Source: Mesorhizobium sp. 113-3-3 (GTDB lineage Bacteria > Pseudomonadota > Alphaproteobacteria > Rhizobiales > Rhizobiaceae). From it: a stretch of DNA of 64,000 bases. A program made the position numbers and the translations under genes. Below, piece after piece: positions 25,866 through 35,601 of this stretch (its first letter is position 1; every line of letters begins with the position of its first letter). The notes under the pieces were generated by a model. The model searched no databases. It saw only the letters and a program-made list of their open reading frames with translations, and was not told where the DNA came from. The stretch covers positions 4,902,501-4,966,500 of the forward strand of contig NZ_AP023243.1 in assembly GCF_016756495.1 (NCBI RefSeq). Reading direction: 5' to 3'.

Positions 25866-27068
25866 ATGAAGGTCGTTGAACGCTACATCATGCGCCGCGC
25901 TTTCGTGGTCTTTCTGGCAGCGCTGGTCTGGACGCTGGCCATCGTGTGGACCACGCAGGTGCTGGCCAAGATCGATCTGGTTACCGACAGCGGCCAGTCG
26001 TCGATGACCTTCTTCGAGGTCGCCGCGCTCATTCTTCCCTCGATCATTCCGATCGTCGTGCCTTTCGCGCTGGTGGTGGCGGTCGCGCAGACACTGAGTG
26101 TCATGAATTCGGATTCCGAACTCGCCGTCGTCAACGCCGCCGGCGCTTCGCGTTGGACGATCGTGCGGCCCATCATGCTTCTCGCCCTTGCGGCGAGCGT
26201 TTTTTCCTTTGCCGTCGACAATGGCATCGACCCCTATGCGCGGCAGAAGAACCGCGCTTTGGTGGCGCAGTCGCGCGCCGACCTGTTGTCGCTGATCATC
26301 CAGGAAGGCACCTTCCGCAAGATCGAGGATGGGCTGTTCCTGCAGATTGGCGAGCGGCTTCCCGACAACAGGCTGGGCGGCATATTTGTCGCCGATTCGC
26401 GCGAGGAAGGCGTCAATCTCGTCTACTACGCCAAGACCGGCAGCGTCGTCGAACGCGGCGGCGAAAAGGTGCTGATGATGAATGATGGCGTCATCCACCG
26501 CAAAACACTGACCGGCGACCTCAGTGTCATCCGGTTCACCTCCTACGCCTTCGACATGTCCGCCTTCATGGCGGCGGCTTCCGAGGTGACGCTGCTGCCG
26601 AAGGACCAGACCACGCAGTACCTGCTCAATCCCAACGTCAACGACAAGCTTTATCAGCAAAACCCCCAGGAATACCGGGCCGAGGTCGACCAACGATTTT
26701 CGGAATGGCTGTATTCCATGGTGTTTGCGCTGATCGCGCTCGCGGTCGCCGGCGACGCGCGCTCGCATCGCGAGGCACGCGTCAATCCTTTGATCACGGC
26801 TATCACCATATCCCTCTTCGTGCGCTGGCTGGGTTTCTTTGCCGCAAGCAAGGCCGATGAAGTGCCGCAATTTGCCTACATGGTCTATGGCGTGCCCATC
26901 GTGGCTTCCGCGGTGGCGATCTGGTTCATCGTCTCCAACCGGACCATGGAGCTGCCGGTGGCCTGGGCGGACTGGATGACAAACCTGGCCAGCCGCTTCG
27001 GGGACGGCTGGAACGCTCTCAAACTGCGCTGGTCCAGGCGCGGCACTTCAGGTCAGGGGATCGGCTGA
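25866..27068 (+). CDS. lptF: LPS export ABC transporter permease LptF
   Basis: A 400-residue inner-membrane permease. Three N-terminal helices, a large periplasmic beta-jellyroll (~100-280) and three C-terminal helices are in the order typical of LptF/LptG. YIMRRAF at the start and NSDSELAVVNAAGAS, the coupling helix contacting LptB, are conserved. With LptG and LptB it extracts LPS from the inner membrane. It overlaps lptG by one base (TGATG) and begins the lptFGD operon. Confidence 0.93.
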   Translation: MKVVERYIMRRAFVVFLAALVWTLAIVWTTQVLAKIDLVTDSGQSSMTFFEVAALILPSIIPIVVPFALVVAVAQTLSVMNSDSELAVVNAAGASRWTIVRPIMLLALAASVFSFAVDNGIDPYARQKNRALVAQSRADLLSLIIQEGTFRKIEDGLFLQIGERLPDNRLGGIFVADSREEGVNLVYYAKTGSVVERGGEKVLMMNDGVIHRKTLTGDLSVIRFTSYAFDMSAFMAAASEVTLLPKDQTTQYLLNPNVNDKLYQQNPQEYRAEVDQRFSEWLYSMVFALIALAVAGDARSHREARVNPLITAITISLFVRWLGFFAASKADEVPQFAYMVYGVPIVASAVAIWFIVSNRTMELPVAWADWMTNLASRFGDGWNALKLRWSRRGTSGQGIG

Positions 27069-28150
27069 TGGGCTGGACGCTGGGCCGCTATTTCTTCTTC
27101 CGCTACGTGACGATCACGATCTGGTTCTTCCTGGGCCTGCTGGCGCTGGTGTTCCTGATCGATTTCACCGAGCTGTCCGGCCGCACCACCGGCCTGCCCG
27201 GCTTCACCTACGGAACGGCGGTGGCCATTTCAGGCCTCCGGATGCCGATGATCATGCTGCAGACCGTGCCGTTTGTCGGCCTGTTCTCGGCAATGGCGAC
27301 GCTGGTTTCGCTCAACCGCCGCTACGAACTGGTCATCGCGCGGTCCGCCGGCGTTTCCGCCTGGCAATTCCTCTTGCCATGCTGCATCGGCGCGTTGCTG
27401 TTCGGCTTTGTGTCGGTCGGGCTCATCAACCCCCTCGCCGCGCACGCCTTCTCCTTGTCCGAGCAGATCGAGACCCAGTTGCGCTCCGGCAAATCAAACA
27501 CGGTTTCGGCCGACGCCGCCCCCTGGATTCGCCAGAAAACCAGCTCCGGTGACACCATCATCGGCGCGCGGGCCATCCTCAACCAAGGCCTGGAGATGGC
27601 CGATGCCGTCTTTTTCGTCCTCGACCAGCAAGGCAACATCGTCGAGCGCAAGGACGCCGCGCGCGCCTACCTGCGGGACGGCTATTGGGAATTGCAGGAT
27701 GTGAAGACCTTCAGGAACGGCACCATCCAGCCCGCGGCTAGCGATCGTGTGCCGACCAATCTGAAGCCGGAATTCGTGCAGGAGCGGCTGGCGCGCCCGG
27801 AGACCATTCCGTTCTACGACCTGCCTGGAAAAATCGAGGTTGCCCGTTCCTTCGGCCTCAAGGCAAATGCGTTTGCCATGCAGTTTGATTCGCTGGTGGC
27901 GTTGCCGTTCCTCCTCGTCGCCATGACGCTGATTGCGGCAACAGTTTCAATGCGATTTGCGAGGATGGGACAATCGGCAACGATGATTCTGGGTGGCGTC
28001 GTTGCCGGGTTTCTGCTTTATGTCGTTTCGGTGCTGGTGAAGGCATTCGGCGTGGCGGGGTTCGTGCCGACTGCCATAGCCGCCTGGGTGCCAGTCGTGG
28101 TAGCTATGTTCTTCGGGGTGACTTTCCTGCTATACAAGGAAGACGGCTAG
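27068..28150 (+). CDS. lptG: LPS export ABC transporter permease LptG
   Basis: This 360-residue partner of LptF has the same 3+3 helix layout around a periplasmic domain. MGWTLGRYFFFRYVTITIWF begins the first helix, and LVSLNRRYELVIARSAGVS is the coupling-helix region. TLIAATVSMRFARMGQSATM marks the C-terminal helices. Its TAG stop shares one base with the GTG of lptD, so the three genes are translationally coupled. Confidence 0.93.
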   Translation: MGWTLGRYFFFRYVTITIWFFLGLLALVFLIDFTELSGRTTGLPGFTYGTAVAISGLRMPMIMLQTVPFVGLFSAMATLVSLNRRYELVIARSAGVSAWQFLLPCCIGALLFGFVSVGLINPLAAHAFSLSEQIETQLRSGKSNTVSADAAPWIRQKTSSGDTIIGARAILNQGLEMADAVFFVLDQQGNIVERKDAARAYLRDGYWELQDVKTFRNGTIQPAASDRVPTNLKPEFVQERLARPETIPFYDLPGKIEVARSFGLKANAFAMQFDSLVALPFLLVAMTLIAATVSMRFARMGQSATMILGGVVAGFLLYVVSVLVKAFGVAGFVPTAIAAWVPVVVAMFFGVTFLLYKEDG

Positions 28151-30588
28151 TGAGGGAGGCGTTTTTGCCCAGCAGCAGGCAGGCCCATTTGGCGCGCCTT
28201 TATGCGGCGAGCGCCTTGGCGTGCCTGCTTGCCTGCGCCGTGCCGTTGCCTGCGTTCGCGCAGGAAGTCGGCAAGATGGCGACCAATGTTCCGTCCGGCT
28301 CGCAGATGCTGCTGGCCGCCGACACGCTGGTCTACAACAACGACAACCAGACGGTGACCGCCGTCGGCGGTGTGCAGATCGACTATGGCGGCAATCGCCT
28401 CGTCGCCCAGAAGGTCATATACGACCGCAACACCAAGCGGATGGTTGCCACCGGCAATGTTGAAATCGTCAACAGTGACGGCACCAAGATCAATTCGCAG
28501 CATATCGACATCACCGACGATTTCGCCGATGGTTTCGTCAACGCGTTGCGTGTTGAAACCATCGACAAGGCCTATTTCGCCGCCGAAAGCGCCGAGCGCA
28601 TGGGCGGCGTGCTGACCACCTTCCACAATGGCGTCTACACCGCCTGCGAACCGTGCGAGGACAAGCCCAACAAGGCGCCGACCTGGCGCGTGAAGGCCAG
28701 GAAGATCATCTGGAATGGCGAGAAGAAGACGGTTCGCTTCGAGAATGCGAATTTCGAGTTCTTCGGCTTTCCGCTCGCCTACTTGCCGGCTTTCGAGATC
28801 GCCGACCCGACGGTGAAGCGCAAAAGCGGCTTCCTGATCCCGAGCATCAACTACAACAGCCATCTGGGATACAGCGTCAAGGTTCCCTACTATTTCGCCC
28901 TTTCGCCGACATATGACCTGACGGTGACGGGAAGCGGCTATACCAAGCAGGGTTTCCTCGGAGAGGCCGAGTGGCGCCAGCGCTTCAACAATGGCCAATA
29001 CAGTTTGAAGATCGCCGGAATCCAGCAGCGGAATCCGGACGCCTTCCTTGATACAACGGCTTTCCCGGCCTCCGGTGGCCACAACGTCGATTCGGGCGCG
29101 GCGGGCGATCCGAACAAGTTCCGCGGCATGATGGGCACGCAGGGCCAGTTCGCCATCAACGAACGCTGGAATTTCGGCTGGGACGTGCTGCTGCAGACCG
29201 ACAAGAATTTCTCCAACACCTACAACATCGACAAATACAACGGTTCCGTCCACCAGTCGTCGGTCTACCTGACGGGTCTCAATGGCCGTAACTATTTCGA
29301 CGTGCGCGCCATGCATTTCGAAGTCCAGGAAGACACACCGAACGACAATGCGGCCGCGCGAAGCGGCCAGCAGCCTTGGGTGCTGCCGTCGCTCGACTAC
29401 GCCTATATTCCCGACGTGCCGGTTGCCGGCGGCCAGCTGTCGCTCAATGTCAATACACGGGTCATTCGTCGCGATGATCTCGATGAGGCTTTCAACATCC
29501 CATACGACGCCAGCAGCCCCGTACAGCGCGTGCGCGGCGTCGCAGGTGAGTCCGGGCGCCTCACCACCGAGGCCGAGTGGAAACGGACCTTCGTGACCGA
29601 CGACGGGCTGGTGCTGACACCGTTGCTGGCACTGCAGGGCGACGTCGACTACGTCGATGCGTCATCGGGTTCGCTCGCCGCCGTCAACCAGATGGCGACG
29701 AATTTGAGCCAGCAGGACGATATGCGCTCGTCTTTCGCCCGGTACATGGCAACTGCCGGTCTCGAGATGCGTTGGCCGGTGCTGTTTTCGATGGCCAGCG
29801 GGTCCAGCCATGTCATCGAGCCGATGGCGCAGCTGTTCCTGCGTCCGAACGAACAATATGTCGGCGGTCTCGCCATCCCGAATGAAGACGCCCAGAGCAT
29901 GGTGTTCGACGCGACCACCCTGTTCGAGCGCGACAAATTCTCCGGTTATGACCGCATCGAAGGCGGCTCGCGCGCCAATGTCGGCTTCCGCTATTCCGGC
30001 TCCTACATCAACGGCTGGGGCACCAACGCCATTTTCGGCCAGTCCTATCAGATTGGCGGCGAGAACTCCTTTGCCGCGCCGGACCTGGTCAATGTCGGTG
30101 CCAATTCCGGCCTTCAGACGACCAAGTCCGACTATGTCGGCCTGTTCGGCATCAACAGCCCGAATGGGTTCGCGGCTTCCGTCAGCGGCCGCTTCGACGA
30201 ACAGACTTTCGAAGTTCGCCGCGCCGAGTTCAAGGCCGCCTATTCAGGCCTGCCGGTGTCGCTCAGCGCCAAGTACGCTTTCATCCAGGCTCAGCCGCTC
30301 TACGGTTTCACCACCGACCGGCATGAGGTGACGCTCGGTGCATCCACGCATCTCGCCGAAAACTGGCGCGTGTTCGGGACAGGAACCTATGATCTGCAGC
30401 AAAGCCTGCTGGTCAAGGATGGGGTCGGCTTCGCCTACAACGATTCCTGCTTCACCTATCTGATGACGTACTCGCAGTCGCGTGACCTGAACACCAGGGA
30501 AGTGACGCAGAGCATCGGCTTCAACCTGTCGTTCCGCACCCTCGGCGACTTCGGTTCGTCGACCAGCGCAGTCGACACCATCCAATAG
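28150..30588 (+). CDS. lptD: LPS-assembly outer-membrane protein LptD
   Basis: 812 residues. A signal peptide ends near ACAVPLPAFA-QE. An OstA/LptA-like jellyroll follows (ADTLVYNNDNQTVTAVGGVQ, NSDGTKINSQHIDITDDF), then a 26-strand barrel domain. CEPCEDKP near 158 and a single Cys in DSCFTYL near the end are the only evident mature cysteines, so the disulfide pattern differs from E. coli. It inserts LPS into the outer leaflet with LptE. It starts with GTG overlapping the lptG stop. Confidence 0.94.
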   Translation: MREAFLPSSRQAHLARLYAASALACLLACAVPLPAFAQEVGKMATNVPSGSQMLLAADTLVYNNDNQTVTAVGGVQIDYGGNRLVAQKVIYDRNTKRMVATGNVEIVNSDGTKINSQHIDITDDFADGFVNALRVETIDKAYFAAESAERMGGVLTTFHNGVYTACEPCEDKPNKAPTWRVKARKIIWNGEKKTVRFENANFEFFGFPLAYLPAFEIADPTVKRKSGFLIPSINYNSHLGYSVKVPYYFALSPTYDLTVTGSGYTKQGFLGEAEWRQRFNNGQYSLKIAGIQQRNPDAFLDTTAFPASGGHNVDSGAAGDPNKFRGMMGTQGQFAINERWNFGWDVLLQTDKNFSNTYNIDKYNGSVHQSSVYLTGLNGRNYFDVRAMHFEVQEDTPNDNAAARSGQQPWVLPSLDYAYIPDVPVAGGQLSLNVNTRVIRRDDLDEAFNIPYDASSPVQRVRGVAGESGRLTTEAEWKRTFVTDDGLVLTPLLALQGDVDYVDASSGSLAAVNQMATNLSQQDDMRSSFARYMATAGLEMRWPVLFSMASGSSHVIEPMAQLFLRPNEQYVGGLAIPNEDAQSMVFDATTLFERDKFSGYDRIEGGSRANVGFRYSGSYINGWGTNAIFGQSYQIGGENSFAAPDLVNVGANSGLQTTKSDYVGLFGINSPNGFAASVSGRFDEQTFEVRRAEFKAAYSGLPVSLSAKYAFIQAQPLYGFTTDRHEVTLGASTHLAENWRVFGTGTYDLQQSLLVKDGVGFAYNDSCFTYLMTYSQSRDLNTREVTQSIGFNLSFRTLGDFGSSTSAVDTIQ

Positions 30589-30678
30589 CCTGCGAGTCAT
30601 CGTTTCGCCGCATAGGGCTGGCACGGATTCGCGCACCCGGAAGAGGACGAAATTGGGCGGAACCGGGATAGAATTGGG

Positions 30679-31614
30679 ATGCTAATGATGAGGAAATACC
30701 TCTTTTCAGCAGGGTTCGCGCTGCTTGTGGCGGCGACATCCGTGTCGATGATGACGGTCATGACGCCGCCGGCTTTCGCCAGCGAGATCAAATACGTCGT
30801 CAACGACATACCAATCACGTCGGGCGATATCGCGCACCGCGCCGCCTTTTTGAAACTGCAGCGCAAGAAGGGCGATGCCGCCCAGGAAATGATCGACCAG
30901 ACGCTGCGGCTTGCCGAAGCCAGGCGCCTTGGCATCCGCATCAGCGACGCCCAGGTCGAGGCGGCCTATCAGCGCTTTGCCACCAACAACAAGATGCAGC
31001 TTGGCCAGCTCGATGGCGTGATGGAAAAATCCGGCGTCGGCAGGGACCATTTCAAGGAATTCATCCGCGCCCAGATGGCCTGGAACCAGGCTTTGAGCGC
31101 GCGCTACCGTTCCGGTGAAGGCGGCAGCGTGACCGAGCAGGACGCGGTCAGGCGCATGCTCGACAAGGGCGGAGCCAAACCGAGCGCCACCGAGTACATG
31201 CTGCAGCAGGTCATCTTCGTGGTGCCCGCCGCCGAACGCAGCGCGACGCTGGCCAAGCGCAAGCGCGAAGCCGATGCCATGCGCGCCCGCTTCAACGGCT
31301 GCAACACGACGCGCGAATTCGCCAAGGGCCTGATCGACGTCACCGTTCGCGATCTGGGCAGGGTGCTGGCGCCGCAGCTGCCGCCTGACTGGGCCGAGCA
31401 GATCAAGGCGACCAAGGTCGGAGGCGCGACCACCACGCGCGAGACCGAGCGCGGCGTCGAATTCATCGGCATCTGCTCGTCGCGTGAAGTGTCCGACGAC
31501 AAGACCGCCCAGATGGTGTTCCAGAGCGAAGGCTCCACTGACAAGGCGGCCGACGATCTCAGCAAGAAATATGTCGACGAGCTGAAGGCGAAAGCCCGCA
31601 TCGTCAAGCGCTGA
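30679..31614 (+). CDS. SurA-like periplasmic chaperone / peptidyl-prolyl isomerase
   Basis: This 311-residue protein has a signal peptide (~1-33, ending PPAFA-SE). A SurA_N-type domain ([28 protein letters not shown]-like helix) and a shortened C-terminal parvulin-like region follow. Alphaproteobacteria carry such a reduced SurA between lptD and pdxA, where it likely helps fold LptD and other barrels. PPIase activity is uncertain because the parvulin part is degenerate. It precedes pdxA by 13 bases. Confidence 0.85.
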   Translation: MLMMRKYLFSAGFALLVAATSVSMMTVMTPPAFASEIKYVVNDIPITSGDIAHRAAFLKLQRKKGDAAQEMIDQTLRLAEARRLGIRISDAQVEAAYQRFATNNKMQLGQLDGVMEKSGVGRDHFKEFIRAQMAWNQALSARYRSGEGGSVTEQDAVRRMLDKGGAKPSATEYMLQQVIFVVPAAERSATLAKRKREADAMRARFNGCNTTREFAKGLIDVTVRDLGRVLAPQLPPDWAEQIKATKVGGATTTRETERGVEFIGICSSREVSDDKTAQMVFQSEGSTDKAADDLSKKYVDELKAKARIVKR

Positions 31615-31627
31615 CGTGAGGAGCGCG

Positions 31628-32644
31628 ATGACCGCGCTGGCCCTGAGCGTCGGCGATCCCTCGGGCATCGGCCCCGAAATCGCCATCGCCGCCTTCCTGG
31701 CGCGCGAGTCCGCCGGCCTGCCCGCCTTTTATCTTCTGGCCGATCCGGCGCTGATCGCCTCACGGGCACGGCAACTGGGCGTGTCGGTGCCGTTCGTCGA
31801 AACGACACCGGCGCAGGCGGCGCAGGTTTTCACCCGCTCCTTGCCGATCGTTCCACTGGCGGCCCGGTTCACCGACAGCCCCGGCCGGCCGGATCCGGCC
31901 AATGCGGCCGGAACCGTCGAGGCGATCGACCGCGCTGTCGCCGCCTGCCTTGCCGGCGACGCCGCTGCCGTCGTCACCTGCCCGATCGCCAAGAAGCCGC
32001 TCTATGATGCCGGTTTCCGCTTTCCCGGCCACACCGAATATCTGGCGCATCTGGCAACCCGCCACAATGGTATCGTGGCAATGCCGGTCATGATGCTGGC
32101 AGGCCCTGACCTGCGCACGGTTCCCGTCACCATCCACATCGCCCTGGCCGAGGTGCCGAAGGCCCTGACCACCGAACTGATCGTCGCGACCGCGCGCATC
32201 ACCGCGGCCGACCTTGCCGGCCGCTTCGGCATCGCCAGGCCGAGGCTGGCCATTGCCGGCCTCAATCCGCATGCCGGCGAAGGCGGTTCCATGGGCCTGG
32301 AGGACGCGCGCATCGTGCAGCCGGCAGTCGACATCCTGCGCGCCGAGGGCATCGATGCTTTCGGCCCCCTGGCGGCCGACACGCTGTTCCATGCGCGGGC
32401 GCGGGCAGGCTATGACGCAGCACTTTGCATGTATCACGACCAGGCACTGATCCCTGCCAAGACGCTGGCCTTCGACGAAGCGGTCAACGTCACGCTCGGC
32501 CTGCCCTTCATCCGCACCTCGCCCGACCATGGCACCGCCTTCGACATCGCCGGCAAGGGCATTGCGCGGCCCGACAGCCTGATCGCCGCGTTGAAGCTCG
32601 CCAGGCGGCTCGCCGACACAGACAAGAAGGCCGCGGCCGCATGA
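31628..32644 (+). CDS. pdxA: 4-hydroxythreonine-4-phosphate dehydrogenase
   Basis: About 338 residues, acting in pyridoxal phosphate (vitamin B6) synthesis. [10 protein letters not shown] near 9, [33 protein letters not shown] and [13 protein letters not shown] give the family's substrate and metal ligands (His/Asp). [18 protein letters not shown] is the C-terminal signature. ATG 31628 is preferred over GTG 31616 because GAGGAG lies six bases before it. The surA-pdxA-rsmA order is conserved in proteobacteria. Confidence 0.95.
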   Translation: MTALALSVGDPSGIGPEIAIAAFLARESAGLPAFYLLADPALIASRARQLGVSVPFVETTPAQAAQVFTRSLPIVPLAARFTDSPGRPDPANAAGTVEAIDRAVAACLAGDAAAVVTCPIAKKPLYDAGFRFPGHTEYLAHLATRHNGIVAMPVMMLAGPDLRTVPVTIHIALAEVPKALTTELIVATARITAADLAGRFGIARPRLAIAGLNPHAGEGGSMGLEDARIVQPAVDILRAEGIDAFGPLAADTLFHARARAGYDAALCMYHDQALIPAKTLAFDEAVNVTLGLPFIRTSPDHGTAFDIAGKGIARPDSLIAALKLARRLADTDKKAAAA

Positions 32645-32669
32645 GCGCTCCCGTTTCGGGTCCGAACGA

Positions 32670-33509
32670 ATGAGCATCGACGGGCTGCCGCCACTGCGCG
32701 ATGTCATCGAGCGCCATGGGCTGCAGGCGAAGAAGGCGCTCGGCCAGAATTTCCTGCTCGACCTCAATTTGACCGGCAAGATCGCACGCGCTGCCGGCGA
32801 TCTGACAAACACCGCGGTGATCGAGGTTGGACCGGGACCCGGCGGCCTGACGAGAGCGCTGCTTTCCAACGGCGCCCGCCGCGTTGTCGCTATCGAACGC
32901 GACGAGCGCTGCCTGGCGGCGCTGGCCGAAGTCTCCGCTCACTATCCCGGCCGGCTGGAGGTGGTTTCCGGCGACGCGCTGAAGACCGACTTCGCCGCCC
33001 TCGCTTCCGCGGCGGCTTCAGACGGCGGTCCGGTGCGGATCGTGGCCAATCTGCCCTACAACATCGGCACCGAGTTGCTGGTGCGGTGGCTGACCGTCGT
33101 GGACTGGCCGCCCTTCTACGCCTCGATGACGCTGATGTTTCAGCGCGAAGTTGCCCAGCGCATCGTGGCCGAACCCGGCAGCGACGCCTATGGCCGGCTT
33201 GGCGTGCTGGCCGGCTGGCGCACGAAGGCCAGGATCGCCTTCGACGTGCCTCCCCAGGCCTTCACGCCGCCGCCCAAGGTGACCTCTTCGGTGGTGCATC
33301 TGGAGCCGCGCCTGACGCCCCTGCCCGCCGATGTGAAGAAACTCGGCCGTGTCACCGAGGCCGCCTTCGGCCAACGCCGCAAGATGCTGCGGCAGAGTGT
33401 GAAAAGCCTGGGCGGCGAGGGTTTGCTCGAGCGCGCGGGCATCGATCCGACCCGCCGCGCCGAAACGCTCAGCGTCGAGGAATTTGTGCGGCTGACCAAT
33501 GCGGCCTAG
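32670..33509 (+). CDS. rsmA: 16S rRNA dimethyladenosine transferase
   Basis: The 279-residue KsgA/RsmA enzyme dimethylates A1518 and A1519 of 16S r[17 protein letters not shown] near 25, [16 protein letters not shown] (SAM motif I) near 51 and the catalytic NLPYNIGT near 127 are intact. The small C-terminal helical domain with [13 protein letters not shown] is present. It is the last gene of the lptFGD-surA-pdxA-rsmA run, 25 bases after pdxA. Confidence 0.96.
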   Translation: MSIDGLPPLRDVIERHGLQAKKALGQNFLLDLNLTGKIARAAGDLTNTAVIEVGPGPGGLTRALLSNGARRVVAIERDERCLAALAEVSAHYPGRLEVVSGDALKTDFAALASAAASDGGPVRIVANLPYNIGTELLVRWLTVVDWPPFYASMTLMFQREVAQRIVAEPGSDAYGRLGVLAGWRTKARIAFDVPPQAFTPPPKVTSSVVHLEPRLTPLPADVKKLGRVTEAAFGQRRKMLRQSVKSLGGEGLLERAGIDPTRRAETLSVEEFVRLTNAA

Positions 33510-33576
33510 CGCCGGCAGCTCTGGAATCGCGAGGATGCAGGCATAGATATTCTGGCGAGCATGCCGGAGAAGCCAA

Positions 33577-33870
33577 ATGCCTGCCTATATCATTTCCGAC
33601 GTCACCATCCGCGACCAAGATGCATTCCAGACATACCGCACACGTGCCGCGGCTTCCATTGCCCAGTATGGCGGGCGCTATCTCGTACGCGGCGGCCAGG
33701 TGGATACGCTGGAGGGCGAGTGGCATCCCACACCGCTGATCGTTGTCGAATTTCCCGACATGGAGCAGGCACGGCGCTGGTACGCATCCGCCGAGTATGC
33801 CGCGGCGCTGGACGTGCGCGACGCAGCGCTCAGCCGCCATCTGATCCTGGTCGACGGCATGGCGCCCTGA
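33577..33870 (+). CDS. DUF1330 family protein
   Basis: A 97-residue dimeric ferredoxin-like alpha/beta protein. AYIISDVTIRDQDAFQTYR opens it, followed by GRYLVRGG, EGEWHPTPLIVVEFPDMEQARRWY and the closing strand LILVDGMAP. This is the conserved DUF1330 pattern, with no known activity. It converges on gmk with a 6-base gap. Confidence 0.88.
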   Translation: MPAYIISDVTIRDQDAFQTYRTRAAASIAQYGGRYLVRGGQVDTLEGEWHPTPLIVVEFPDMEQARRWYASAEYAAALDVRDAALSRHLILVDGMAP

Positions 33871-33876
33871 AGCCGG

Positions 33877-34551
33877 TCAGACGGTTTTCTCGTCGAGCAG
33901 GCCCGATACGAAGTCAAAAAGCCCGGGTCGGCGGTCGCGCCGCAATCGTTCGGCGACGACAATGCCGCGCACCTCGGCGAAGGCGCGATCGAGATCGTCA
34001 TTGACGATGACGAAATCATATTCCTTCCAGTGCTCGATTTCGTTGCGGGCGTTCTTCAGCCGCGTTTCGATGACCGCTTCCTGGTCCTCGGCGCGGCGCT
34101 TCAGGCGGGCCTTCAATTCCTTCATCGACGGCGGCAGGATGAAGATCGAGACGATATCGGCGCGCATCTTCTCCTTGAGCTGCTGGGCGCCTTGCCAGTC
34201 GATGTCGAACAGCATGTCACGGCCCTGCGCCAGCGCCAGTTCCGCGGGTTCGCGCGGTGTCGCATAGCAATTGCCGTGCACCTCCGCCCATTCGAGCAGC
34301 GCATCGGAATCGCGCAACCGCTCGAACTCGCGCATCGTGCGGAAATGGTAGTGAACGCCCTCGATCTCCGAGCCGCGGCGCGGCCTGGTGGTGACCGAGA
34401 CCGACAATTCGAGGCTGGAATCGCTTTCCAGGAGGTTGCGCGCGATCGTCGACTTGCCGGCACCGGATGGCGACGACAGGACGAGCATCAGCCCCCGGCG
34501 GCGGATGCGGGATCCCAAATCCCTGGGAACCATCGGCTCCTTGGTAACCAT
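33877..34551 (-). CDS. gmk: Guanylate kinase
   Basis: A 224-residue enzyme converting GMP to GDP. The P-loop [10 protein letters not shown] lies near 26, the GMP-binding [17 protein letters not shown] near 57, and [13 protein letters not shown] near 119. The ~20-residue leader before the P-loop is common in rhizobial Gmk, though a start at an internal Met is possible. It follows yicC by three bases, forming the end of the fab-mltG-yicC-gmk run. Confidence 0.95.
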   Translation of the reverse strand: MVTKEPMVPRDLGSRIRRRGLMLVLSSPSGAGKSTIARNLLESDSSLELSVSVTTRPRRGSEIEGVHYHFRTMREFERLRDSDALLEWAEVHGNCYATPREPAELALAQGRDMLFDIDWQGAQQLKEKMRADIVSIFILPPSMKELKARLKRRAEDQEAVIETRLKNARNEIEHWKEYDFVIVNDDLDRAFAEVRGIVVAERLRRDRRPGLFDFVSGLLDEKTV

Positions 34552-34554
34552 CGG

Positions 34555-35445
34555 CTACTCCAGATTCTGGACCTGTTCACGAAACTGGTCGACCACCGCC
34601 TTCAGCTCCAACCCGATCGCGGTGACGGTTGCGGCATTCGACTTCGAACACAGCGTATTCGATTCGCGGTTAAATTCCTGTGCCAGAAAATCCAGCTTGC
34701 GGCCGACGGCGCCGCCGCCCTCAAGCAGAGCCCGGCCAGATGCGACATGCGTTTTCAGCCGGTCAATCTCCTCGCGAATATCGGCCTTGGTGGCGAGGAA
34801 TGCCGCCTCCATATGCAGCCGGCTCGCATCCAGATTGGCGGACGCGTCCATCAGCAGCCTGACCTGCTCGGCGATGCGCTCACGGATCGCCGCCGTCTCG
34901 CGTGACGGATCCGCCTCCGCGCGCAGCGTCAATGCCTCGATGGCATCGATGTGGCCGGACAGCAGCAAAGTCAGCGCCGCACCTTCGCTTTGCCGTGCCT
35001 GCTCCAGCCCTTTCAGCGCCACGTCGAGCGCCGCCATGATGGCGGTGTCGAGCGCGGCGCGCGCCTCTTCGGTTTCCACGGTTTCGGGAACATCGAGCAC
35101 GCCACGCAGCGACAGCAACCCGTCAGCCGTCGCGGGAGCAACGCCGAACTGTTCCTGCAGCCGTTTGGCGAGACCCGCAAGGTCCTTCAGAAACGCCTCG
35201 TTGACGACGGGTTGCGCCTGCGCGCCGGCGGCGCGGCCGATGGTCAGCGTCGCCTGGAAATTGCCGCGGGCGAACCGCTTTTGCAGCGTTTGCCTGACCG
35301 CCGGTTCCAGACGCTCGAAACCTTGTGGCAGCCGCAGCCGCACCTCGACGCTCTTGCCGTTGACGGACTTGACCTCCCAGGCGATCGAGGTGCCGTCATG
35401 CTCGGCGACGGCACGCGCAAATCCGGTCATGCTCTGCAAATTCAT
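34555..35445 (-). CDS. yicC: YicC/YloC-family endoribonuclease
   Basis: About 296 residues. N-terminal YicC_N domain: LQSMTGFARAVAEHDGTSI, WEVKSVNGKSVEVRLRLP. C-terminal DUF1732: EEIDRLKTHVASG, GRKLDFLAQEFNRESNTLCSK. YicC proteins are RNases affecting RNA turnover. I set the start at the MNLQSMTGF methionine (35445); 25 upstream codons do not belong to the family. It is tightly linked to gmk. Confidence 0.92.
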   Translation of the reverse strand: MNLQSMTGFARAVAEHDGTSIAWEVKSVNGKSVEVRLRLPQGFERLEPAVRQTLQKRFARGNFQATLTIGRAAGAQAQPVVNEAFLKDLAGLAKRLQEQFGVAPATADGLLSLRGVLDVPETVETEEARAALDTAIMAALDVALKGLEQARQSEGAALTLLLSGHIDAIEALTLRAEADPSRETAAIRERIAEQVRLLMDASANLDASRLHMEAAFLATKADIREEIDRLKTHVASGRALLEGGGAVGRKLDFLAQEFNRESNTLCSKSNAATVTAIGLELKAVVDQFREQVQNLE

Positions 35446-35601
35446 GTCGCCTGCACATCCCTGGCGCATCACCCCGAAACCAGTTTCCGGACAGGGCAAG
35501 TGCTGCTTGAAAATAACCACGCCACAGGTGCGTCGAAATCGGACGCATGGCGTTCCTTCAAATGTCAGGCTGTCGCCTTCCGGGCAACGCCTTTCTTCGT
35601 C